Positions 55,084 to 64,000 of a stretch of 64,000 nt of DNA are shown in pieces. The DNA lies in contig JARBJD010000193.1 in the NCBI GenBank assembly GCA_033064195.1, positions 1 through 64,000 of the forward strand, read 5' to 3'. The notes beneath the pieces are model-generated. The model did no database searches, was not told the DNA's origin, and saw nothing but the letters and a program-made list of their open reading frames with translations. Origin of the DNA: Blattamonas nauphoetae. Its lineage: Eukaryota; Preaxostyla; Oxymonadida. Position 1 is the first letter of the stretch, and each line of letters opens with the position of its first letter. Made by a program: the position numbers and the translations under genes.

Positions 55084-57883
55084 TTAGAACCCAAATTGGA
55101 GTCGATCAGCCTTCGTCAACTTTCTCTTTGCATAATACGGTCTCTCACAATCTCTCTCATCTGGAGCCTCCCCAATCTGTGGTGATAAGTACATGGGATC
55201 GTCATTGAGCATATCATGGTTTCTTGCCCACGTTCTCGTTCTCTGTTCCTCGATCTGACCCTCAAGTGCTTTCGTGTATGTTCTGGTGTATTCCAAGTGT
55301 TCCTGTTCCTTCTGACGATCGGCTTCCACTTCTTGTCTGTCCCTCTCCATCTGTTCACGTCCTTCTTTCAGTTCTTGTTCTCTCTCTTCGTCCTTCCTTG
55401 CCTTCTCCTTGTCCAGTTGCTTTCGATATTCAATGGCCATCTTGCGCTGGTTCTCAAGTTGCCTCTGTCTGACCTCTTCAGCACTCTCTCCTTGCGTGAA
55501 CGGATCCCCGTTCTTATCATATCCAACGAATGGTTCGTCCTTCTTTTTGTTGGCCATCTGTTTGCGAAGCACGGCGCGTTGGCGTTGTTTCATTTCTTCG
55601 TCTTTCTCCAACAGTTCTCTGATGTCCTTGTCTTGTTGCTCCTTCTGTCCAGCGAATGCCGCTCTGTCTCTCTCCAACTCCTCTGCCTGTTCCCTCTCTC
55701 TCTTCGCCCGTTTTTCTCGAATCTGCATCAACTGCTGGTTGAGTGTGTGTTTGTTTCGTTCCGCCTTTTCTTCCGCGTCATCAGCATCGTTAATCGTGAA
55801 CGGATCCCCTTCTGGCTGATACCCATACTGTGCTGGGATCGGTTTTGGTCGATTTCTGATTTGGTTCTCGTATCCTTCCTTGGCTTCGTTCTGTTTCTCC
55901 ATTTTGAGTTCGTAATCCTTTCCATCTTGTCTTTTCTTCTCCTCAATTTCGTATTCACGAGCTCTCGCTCCATATTCCAGTTCCTCATCCTCTTCTTTCT
56001 TTCTCAGAGCACGTGTTTCACCCATTTGTTTTTGGAGAGCTTCGCGATAGATGCGTTTTCGTTCTGGGTCAGGGATCGGCTCAGGGCGAGAATAGAACAC
56101 ATCGCCGTTGTCGGTAATCCCATTAATAACAGGATCGTCTTTCGTCATCGATCGAGTCTTCATTGTTTCGTTGATCTTTCGAGAATTATCGGCGTCGATT
56201 TCACGTCGGACGGTCTTCTGCATGACTCCCTCCGTCTTGGCGTCCTCCAGATCGTATTTATCGTTGTCTTCTGCAAATTTCTGGAATTTCAGCTTTTCTT
56301 CTTGTTCTAGTTGTCTTTGGCGTTCTTTTTCTACAACTTGAGTGGCACGCGAGATGCACATGGAGCACATGTTGGGAGCGGGGAGGTAACGAGAGAATCG
56401 TCCGCAAACACGGCAGGTAGTGCTTGGGAGACTTGGATCGGCTTTGATATTCTTCGCACCGGGGAAGTCTTTGAGTTGGGAGAAGACAGATCCTTTCGAA
56501 TTGAACGTTGCTGTTCCGTCCCAAATGCTGCCTCCTGTCGATCCCATAGTGTCGCCAGCACCGCGAGTATTCACAGTTGGAGTGAGGCGTTGTGTCTGAG
56601 GAGTCTGGGGCTTAACTGAGGATTGTGGGATGCGAGTGGCCGGAGGGGACATTTCTGGGTTCTGTTGAGATTGACGATAACCTGGAGCGCTTCCATATTG
56701 AGGAGCGGACGATCCAGCGAGCTTGGGGAGTTCAACGCGATCCTTCCCGCCATACGATTGACGCAGATCGGCTGGCGAATCTTCGGCGTTGTTTCTGTTT
56801 CCTGATTTGCCGCCCCAGGTCGATGAGAGGGTGCTCTTCGTTGGAGCGTTGTATCCTCCTCTTGTTTTCATCGATCTTTCTTTTCTTTCTTGTTGTTTCT
56901 GGTAGTAATCGCGATGGAGCGTTTCGATCGCTTTTGCTTTCAATGTGTCCATATCGCGGTATTTCATGTCCTTTTTGTCTTCTTCTGTAAGATGCTGCTT
57001 GCGTGGCCAATCATACGGGTTCTTGTACTCCTTAGCACCCTTTGGTGTCCCATCTTCTTCCACAAAACTGGAATATGTTGTGGGGACGTATTTGTATGCT
57101 CCCGTGTGTTTAACAGTGGCTCTTGGTCTGTCTCTTGAATTTGGCTTGGGAGGAGTCTGGATTCCACGAGTTCGATTCAGTGTGTGCCGCATCTGAGCTT
57201 CGGCTGTCTTTGGTTGGAGAGTCGATTGATATGCTCGCATTGTTGTTGTTGGTGGGACTGTTTCATTGAGTTCAAGGCCAACTCCACGCTTGAATTTCAT
57301 TTGGCCTGCACTGCTCCCTGGGCGAACGATAAAGTTGGCAATTTTGAGGTCGATGTTGAGAGGAAGTTGTCTGTGGATTGCGTTGCCCATCGCGATCAGA
57401 AAGAGTTTATAAGCATAGTTTGTTTCATCACGAGACAGTCCTGCAAACTGGCCGATCGCAGAAAAATTGAGGAGGACCACAGGGATGTTCGAAGTATCCT
57501 GGACACCTGATCTGGCAATAATTCCGTGTGACCGTGCAAACGACTGTGCAAGGTGGAAGATGGGAGTACGATCCGCAAGTGTACCACGTAGACCGACATT
57601 GAGGTGTTCCAGCTTGAAGGTAAATACGCCAAAATCTGGAAAGTTGACACCCTGATAAAAAATGAAGGAAGTGTTATATGATATCAAAAGCGGGTGTGGA
57701 TGAAGGTATAAATATGTAGTGAATGTGAAAGAAAGAAGAAGGCGATAATCAGACTTTGCCATTCTGGAGGTTCGATTCGAGAAATTCAGAACAGCCATCA
57801 ATTACAGCTTCAATTTGGTCGGCTGATGGAGCTCCTTTGATTAAAGCTGCTTCTGCAGCGATATCGCTTTTTGATAGTGACAT
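55084..57883 (-). CDS. CCDC81-like protein: N-terminal HU domain, zinc knuckle, long coiled coil
   Basis: There are two exons: 57755-57883 and 55084-57651, with a 102-bp intron (57652-57754, GTCTGA ... TATCAG), giving 898 residues. Residues about 1-150 match the CCDC81-type HU domain. Joining the exons reads LESNLQNGKGVNFPDFGVFT, followed by HLAQSFARSHGI and YKLFLIAMGNAIHRQLPLNI. A Cys pair module CRVCGRF ... PNMCSMC lies near 455-475. From about 480 the chain is a charged coiled coil with three spaced motifs of the type NGDxF (NGDVFYSRPEP, EGDPFTINDAD, NGDPFTQGESA). CCDC81-family proteins are centrosomal or basal-body linked. The ATG at 57883 begins MSLSKSDIAAEAALIKGAPS. Confidence 0.75.
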
Positions 57884-58045
57884 GGCTTTCGGTAGTTGTA
57901 AACGAAAGAAGAGAAGAAAATAACGACCGCCCATAGTGAAAAATATCTCTGGATCAGAGTGATAGATTCGACAATTCACAAGGTTTCAATCCTGTAAAAT
58001 CATGAAATGAATCAAATCTGGTTGAATGATATTGCTATCAGCAGA

Positions 58046-59031
58046 TTATCCCCAAAAATCGTCAATGAATTGATTCATGCTCTTTCCTTCATTCTCCTTA
58101 TTACTGGTCATGTCCGATTCATCCAAAAAACCTGCATATTCCTGCTGCTGCTTAGCTAGTCTCTCCCTTTCCCGTTTTTCTTTCTCCTCCAGATCCTACG
58201 AGACATTCTGTGACAATCAGGCATACCGCTTGTGCTTTCCGCTCCTTCTCCCTTCGAATCATTTGTCGATCTCTGTTACTTCGTTCCTCTGAGAAAAAAT
58301 GAGATAGAGAGGATGAATTATGGAGAGAGTGCCTGGCCCAAATGGAAGGCTCAAGATGGGTTGAGGAGAAGAGCCCTCAAGCCCATTTCCGAAGAACCAC
58401 AATAAAAGAATGAGAAAATGGTAGATAGTGGTGTAAACCTTGCAAATTGATTTGGGGTTCTGTTTTCCTCTTCATGACACGTTTGATGATTTGGTTGTCT
58501 CGTTGAACGACTTTATGAAATACCTATCTCGAAATAGAATGAATGGAGGCAGTACCGCCTTTCGGTTGTGGAATCCAATCTGGCCTACATCCATATCTCC
58601 AGTTTTGTGGAGATTTGTGAACATTGTCCAGCATACAGAGCATGAGGCAACCTTTGAGCCTATACCATTTCGAAAAGAGATACATTGAAAGAAGAATCAA
58701 GAGAATTATCAACAATAAACCTTCAATTGAGTTTGCTTTTGTGAGTTGCAAGCATTCTTCGAGAACGTCTTCTGGAATCAAATGAGGATCGATATCACGC
58801 GGAAATCCTCGCTCATCAGGTGTACGACGGAGATAAACGTGAGCTGATGAGTAGTTATCAACATGAAACCTGATTGAATTGAGAGGGACGAACGATGTTG
58901 TTGAACTCTATGAAGAAAGCAAACCAGATATCTTCGGGGAATCCATACTTTAAAAGTTCTTCGTTTTCGTATTTATCTCGTCCCATATAGTATACATAGC
59001 CATCATCACAAGAGAGGAAGAAAAACACCAT
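58046..59031 (-). CDS. CCDC25: CCDC25 orthologue (NFACT-R domain), six exons, 218 aa
   Basis: Exons on the minus strand are 58925-59031, 58721-58869, 58556-58659, 58439-58523, 58227-58288 and 58046-58195. They total 657 bp and join in frame. The start [20 protein letters not shown] and [20 protein letters not shown] match CCDC25. So do [44 protein letters not shown] and a C-terminal charged helix ([20 protein letters not shown]) ending near DESDM. Length is close to the animal protein (about 208). The domain is related to the RqcH/NEMF NFACT-R fold; in animals CCDC25 has also been described as a DNA sensor at membranes. Introns are 31-150 bp with GT-AG ends; the 58196-58226 one is only 31 bp. 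Confidence 0.88.
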
Positions 59032-59338
59032 GCTCGCTTTGTTTCGCCCTTTTTGTGTTTTTGGGATGGAGGTTAATTGAAGAAATTCAGAAATGGAACA
59101 CAATAGAGATACAAATCATCGTGAGATGCAGGAATGACGACAAAAGATCTGTTCAGGATGAATTCAATCTGCCGAAAGAGATTCAGCTCAAAAACTGACA
59201 GATTGAATTCCAATCACGATGAAGATCGGAGGAAATAAATAGTGTGCCACAATTTCGCGATTGGGCACGAATAGATATTAACAACTCGAGAATTAAAGCG
59301 TTGGTGAGGAAAAAGCAGTATGATGAAAAAAGAGCAGT
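59032..59338. promoter_or_regulatory. 5' flank of CCDC25 and 3' end of the next gene
   Basis: The region holds the CCDC25 promoter on the minus strand and the 3' flank of the membrane-protein gene, also minus strand. No motif is named. Confidence 0.35.
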
Positions 59339-60408
59339 TCAAGGCACATCAAAAGAGAGTAGTGGACATGAATCATCGGGAGATATTTCAGTAGCATCGT
59401 CCCCATTGTTAATAATGTCTGAGTTCTCGTTGGAAGGATCGTCATCAACGAAATCATTGAGAATCGAATGGGCTGATTCCACCTCGGCCAGATTCACACC
59501 AACTGATGAGGATCCTTGGAATTTGTAGAATCCTTTCGGAACATGACTTCTTTGGATCTTCCGATTCTGGACAGACCACGCGTAGTGTTGATAGATGTAA
59601 TCCTGCATCTCGTGGATTTTATTCACCGGAAAGTACTCTTCGATCACAACTGGTCGAAGGTTCCGTCTTAGGATGACAAACATTGTCTTTCTGAAATGGT
59701 TACAGAACGATCGATGATTGTGGGTGTAGTTTCCTTGAAAATCGAATGAATTCCGAAAGAGTTCGAAGTCAGAAAGAGGAGGAGTGGGACGGATGCCGAT
59801 GACGTTATGGAGGTAACCTCCAAATGACTCTGAGCGGGATCCAAAGGCTCGAAAGAAGAGATGGGGTTTTTGATGACAAGAGAAGAGGTCACGTTGTGAA
59901 TCAAAGGTGAGGGTCACCTCCACAAACATAATGACAGATAGGAACTGAAAACACGATAAATGATGAGTAATACAAACAAATTGCAGTGTGAGACCGATGA
60001 TTAGGAAGATCGAGACCTAGAGGCAACAATCAAGATAGAAGGTCAACCAAACAAGTAATAATGCTATTATTCGGTGGGACACCGAATATTGAAGAACAAA
60101 GATAGACATCACGAAAAGTATGAAGAGGACTGATAATGTGATATATTTCTGCCTATCTGGACAAAAGATCAACACAAAAACAAGATACTTTTGACGACGA
60201 GGGTAAAATTCGGCTGAGCATAATACTTACGCCGGAGTGGAGGAGCTTTCATGTGAGTGAACACACTCAATGGGCTCACACAGAGGACCTCACGATTTTT
60301 GTCCACATTGGGAAAACAAGAACGAAAATAACGATACAGCAACAATACAGTATGAGTATGCATAGCCTCTATTATGAATGGAGGCAAAACAAAATCACGA
60401 AACTCCAT
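59339..60408 (-). CDS. Three-exon membrane protein, 286 aa, unrecognised
   Basis: Exons 60231-60408, 60053-60129 and 59339-59944 join in frame (861 bp with stop). The first donor is the consensus GTAAGT. The protein starts MEFRDFVLPPFIIEAMHTHT. The second exon and the start of the third are strongly hydrophobic (LFILFVMSIFVLQYS and RIIALLLFLSVIMFVEV), giving two probable transmembrane helices. The C-terminal 190 residues are soluble (FFRAFGSRSESFGGYLHNVI, MFVILRRNLRPVVIEEYFPV) and end in an acidic tail. I could not assign a family. The middle exon is a model from splice signals and phase, so its exact ends are less sure. Confidence 0.6.
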
Positions 60409-60444
60409 ATGAAATCGTACAATACATAAAGACGTAAAGTTGTC

Positions 60445-61056
60445 CTAAAAGGTGCTGATCACCCGGAGGATATATTCCAATGATTCGTTGGACATCCAAA
60501 CAGCGTGATGAATCCTGTTCAGGAGGTTGATCTCTGACGAAACGAGGAATGACGGGGTCACCTCAAAGAGCGACGCCCAGTCTAGAAAATGGGGTGGAGT
60601 GTCACGTTGGAATTTAACTGCGACAAGAGTTGTGCAGAGAAGGATCGTGCACAGGTTGTTCAACGCGATTGCAGGCAGATCCCCTCGTTTTCGAAGTATG
60701 ACATCGGAATCAACCAGCAGGATAAGAAGGTAAAGAGAATGAATCATTTCCACTGTCGAGACATCGAGAGTATTCTTTAAATAGTCCAACATTTCCTTTA
60801 GGAGAGTTTCAACGACGTCGTTGTCTTCCTTCTGCGATTGTTGATCTTCGAAAATATCCGGAAGTTGGTATTTCAAGAGATTCACAATTGATGCCGCTGA
60901 TTTTTGGATCAGTTCGGGTGTTGGGCGACAGGGAACAAACACATGCGGGATTGGTTTATTGATGGAAGCGTCAGTATGGACGCGATTTGGGAGGATTGAG
61001 AGGCTTGAGAATTTCTTGGGAGGGGTGTAAACAGAATACAGAAAAGATTGTGCCAT
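60445..61056 (-). CDS. Cyclin-like protein (PHO80-type cyclin box), 203 aa
   Basis: The ATG at 61056 (MAQSFLYSVYTPPKKFSSLS) is used; the frame is open further upstream but only from a TTG. Residues about 85-200 form a cyclin box: MIHSLYLLILLVDSDVILRK, then LNNLCTILLCTTLVAVKFQR, FLDWASLFEVTPSFLVSSEI and NLLNRIHHAVWMSNESLEYI. The pattern of a helix with conserved Ala-Lys-Phe followed by an x-W-A-x-L block and N-x-L is that of PHO80/procyclin-type cyclins, which activate a CDK partner. It has no destruction box that I can see. The N-terminal 80 residues are variable. Confidence 0.65.
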   Translation of the reverse strand: MAQSFLYSVYTPPKKFSSLSILPNRVHTDASINKPIPHVFVPCRPTPELIQKSAASIVNLLKYQLPDIFEDQQSQKEDNDVVETLLKEMLDYLKNTLDVSTVEMIHSLYLLILLVDSDVILRKRGDLPAIALNNLCTILLCTTLVAVKFQRDTPPHFLDWASLFEVTPSFLVSSEINLLNRIHHAVWMSNESLEYILRVISTF

Positions 61057-61218
61057 TGGAGCACAAAAATCAACGATGGTTTTGGAAAAATTGGGGGTAT
61101 AGATCAAAACACGATCGACCCATTGAAATGTATATTTGACATTCTTGAAGATATGCTGATAACATCAAAAAATGACTGCAAGGAGAAAATAAAAGCTTGA
61201 AACAAAGTTACTCCGAAA

Positions 61219-64000
61219 TTAAGAGCGGCTGAACTCCTCCAACTGTTGAATTTGTCCACTCATCAATAAACCCTTCCTTTCCTTCCTCATTCTCTCTGCC
61301 TCTCTCAATCCCTTCCTCATTTCAATCCTATGTGGCAATCCAACGGGTGTTACAATATTTCCATTCGTCCCCTTCTTTTGAGCAACCAGATCCGGTCTGA
61401 TCAAAGAATCGAGTGTTTTCTGAACGAATTTCCGATTTTGGAGAATCGGCGATTTTAACCTGCCAAGTGGGTTCATTCTTCCACCCGGTGCAAGCGCTCT
61501 TTTTTCTTTCACCGAGAATGGGGTGTCATACGGATTGATGTACTGTGAAGGAGTGGATCAGACATATAATGAAGATTAGAGAGAGTATATGAGAAAAATT
61601 GACATAAATGACCAATATGCAGGGACGGGATGATTGGGACATACCATCGCTTTCTCCATCGCTTTTCTGTGCTGGTCGATCATGTCGACACTCTGCCTCA
61701 CGATAACACCAGCTTGTTGTCGGATAGTTGGCTGTTTTTGTGTTCGACTGCATTCACAGACGGGAATTGCCATTGAATATCCGATGGATTGTGCTAGTTT
61801 CGGTTGTGGGATGATGTTTTTCAGTTCCATGTACCGAAATACGATTGCTGATGTTGTATCACTTCCAAACTGAGTATGTTTTGTCAACGCTCTCCCGCAA
61901 CTGTCACAGACACCAAGATTGGCATGAGGGTCCGGTTTGGGAGGTCGATGAACGATCTTTGGTTTTGCTTTGACTGGAGGGCTGAGCTGAGATTGAGTCC
62001 GTGTTGATAATGTTCCTGATGCATGTTTTGATGTTCCTGTTTGATGAGCGAAATTTTGAGAATCAGGTCGTGGGACAGGGAAAGAATGAGAGATTACGGT
62101 TGAGGATCGTGAGCGGTGTTGGCTTGCTTGGGATACTGTTCGAATAGTTGTCGGAGTGAGAGGAGGGATGGATAGAGCTGTTCCAGACAAAGAGATATCC
62201 GTAACATCAAGATGGTTCGATGGAAAAGCTGAAACTTCTGAGAACACCGATTCTTTCCCCGAAACCGAAACAGTTCGATTTCGTTGAGAACTTTTGGCTC
62301 TTTTGGAAGGTGTAGAAGGAGGAGCATGCGAACTTCGGACACTTGTGGAAGCGAGAAAGGGGTCGGCGACGGAGAGATGTCGATCTCCTCGACTTGACTC
62401 GATCAGAGTTCCCATATCGAATGATTTACTTTGCGACTCGATATGTTCAAGAATCTGAGGAACATAAGTGTTATATTCCCTTGTTTCAAGCGCAGCTGTC
62501 TCGTCCTCATCGTGTTGCAGGAGTCGTTGTTGATAGATCGTCAATTCTGGTTCTGGAGTGAGATTGTACTTCTTCATAAAGGGGCTCGCTGCCACTTTTC
62601 GACGAGCGGAGTTGAGAGGCGTTGAAAATCTTGAATTTACGCGAGTTGGGGCGAGTGATTGGAGTCGTGACTGTCCCCTTGAATTGGACCGTGAAACAGC
62701 AAAAGATGGGTATTTTGTAGTTGTACCCGACACAGGGGTGTACTCTTTATCGTTTGAATCTGTTAAATACGTTCGAGTCTTTTTGTAAGACTTGTGTTTC
62801 TTGTTGATGACCGCACGGGGGCAACAGAAGGGCCAGCTTGGTTTAAATCCACAAAAAAGCTGCATAAACAGGTTGTACACACTCTGTTCGAATTGGCTAT
62901 CAAATCGCTTGTTGATGAAGATGTTTACAAAGCAGTTCACAATGACAGTCGTGATTACTTCGACAAACTCGGACAAATAGCTGTTTCGAAACGAATCTGG
63001 GCCATCGTAGAAGAGTTTGACAAATCTCAAAGCCATTCTGTCAAACATAGCGTCTGTGGATGTGCGGTTGGGGGTCGGAAGAATGGTTTCATCAAGAAGG
63101 AGAAATCTTTGTTTTTCGGCCTCTTCTTCGAGTTTATAATCATGATCAATGAGATTATCGTTGTCTCCATCATAAAACGAGAACGGTTGAGACGAAATAA
63201 AAGGATTCTGAGACGAGTTAAGGGCAGGCGTCGAACTTGCCACTGGGATTGGTGACCGAATGAATGTTGGCGATGCGGAAGGGACTGGATCGAATGGTGA
63301 CGAGAGGGGAGACTGACCCGGTGAGTTGGCACCAGAATGCGGAAAAGATGTGATGAAAGTTGAGTTGTGGGGAGTGAAGGTACGAAATGCTGTATGTGAT
63401 GTGTTCAACGTATTTGTCGTGTTTGGGCGAGGGTAGAGACGTGGGAGCTTTTCTGTTGGTGATTTGGACCGAAACTTGATGTAACGACCGCCAACCATCG
63501 AATTCGTCTTTCTTCTTTCTTTTCGGTCTTGAACTCGTTGCTCTTCTCGTTGGAGCATTCGATCATTACGTGTTTTCACCATTTGCATGAGTTCGTACCC
63601 ACTGTTATCATTCAGGCGAGCGATCGATGAGGCTCGACTGAGAGGAGCACTTAATCCTCCACTTTCAGACGATTTGAACTGCCGACGACGTTTTTCGATG
63701 TCTTCTTTGCCCAATTTTTCACGTTGTACTTCATAATTGAACACATCTAAAGCGTTTTGGGGGATGGACTTTTTAGCCTGTCGGATTTCTTCCTAAAAGA
63801 GATCAAGATGGGAGAAAGAGTAGGAGATTGTGATAATGAGAGGAAAAGAGGAATACGCCGTATGACATCGAGTAATAATACCAAAAGCAATCCTTGATCA
63901 AGTCCTGCCCCTCATTCGTGTGCAAGGCCTCCAAGAATTGGTACGGGAATACTGTCACGAACTTGTCTAACAATGTATGCAGTTCGGCATCGATGGGAGG
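61219..64000 (-). CDS. FAM227-like (FWWh domain) protein, partial at right edge
   Basis: Exons: 63857 to beyond 64000, then 61645-63792 and 61219-61542, with introns of 64 bp (63793-63856) and 102 bp (61543-61644). The visible N-terminal part ends in KDCFWYYYSMSYG, matching the FWWh motif. It is followed after a linker by MFDRMALRFVKLFYDGPDSF and RFDSQFEQSVYNLFMQLFCG FKPSWP, the conserved C-terminal block of FAM227 proteins. About 400 residues of Ser/Thr-rich sequence follow, with a Cys pair (LGVCDSCGRALTK). The last exon ends KKGTNGNIVTPVGLPHRIEM and a basic helix. FAM227 proteins are cilium/flagellum-associated. The start lies outside the window. Confidence 0.7.

Noticed and set aside
55216-56310. 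364-codon plus-strand ORF, Leu/Phe/Ser-rich
   Set aside because: It is the antisense of the Glu/Lys-rich coiled coil of the CCDC81-like gene.
59339-60408. Assignment of the three-exon membrane gene to a named transition-zone family (for example TMEM231 or a B9 protein)
   Set aside because: No diagnostic motif could be aligned by eye, so it is left unnamed.

Overview
The window looks like nuclear DNA of a gene-dense, transposon-rich protist. It carries genes for flagellum- or centrosome-associated proteins (a CCDC81-type HU-domain protein and a FAM227/FWWh protein), a complete CCDC25 orthologue, a cyclin, and very short GT-AG introns (about 30-150 bp, several of 30-38 bp). It also has a giant beta-helix/pseudokinase receptor and a kinase with repeated SPRY modules. 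This mix is what I would expect of an oxymonad-like Preaxostylan flagellate (Blattamonas type). That placement is inference from gene content; no rRNA is present to confirm it.

Layout. 1-6.06 kb: a decayed Polinton/Maverick-like fossil, cut by the window edge, with a protein-primed DNA polymerase B region and small genes on the minus strand. 6.06-10 kb: repeats, including a tandem duplication, two tRNA-like modules, four near-palindromic hairpins and a foldback element. 10.0-13.3 kb: a TA-flanked inverted-repeat MITE beside a broken DIRS-like retroelement. 13.3-25.6 kb: mostly non-coding, with MITE fragments, a second Polinton-like fossil cluster (15.3-19.0 kb) that includes a Peptidase_S74-domain gene, a 28-bp minisatellite, and a 2.45-kb TA-flanked inverted-repeat element.

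25.7-47.2 kb: a head-to-head pair. On the minus strand is a single-exon gene of about 2,124 codons: signal/anchor, beta-helix, Ig-like repeats, transmembrane segment, pseudokinase. On the plus strand is a kinase / coiled-coil / five-SPRY gene with about 19 exons. The plus-strand gene is spread over 15 kb because it holds two TA-flanked MITEs and a 7.57-kb TIR element with a 9-bp target duplication. That TIR element itself contains a DIRS-like retroelement and another MITE. Two reading-frame breaks suggest the host copy is a pseudogene.

47.2-64 kb: the most gene-dense part. It holds a protein of an unrecognised repeat-like family with a frameshift, a 1,106-aa disordered protein head-to-head with a 320-aa protein, the CCDC81-like gene, CCDC25 (six exons, 218 aa), a three-exon membrane protein, a cyclin, and a FAM227-like gene running off the right edge.

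The flagellar/centrosomal candidates lie together at 55-64 kb. The divergent receptor-pseudokinase / kinase-SPRY pair is the most suggestive signalling unit. Virus-like elements are treated as fossils and described only by extent, family and parts.
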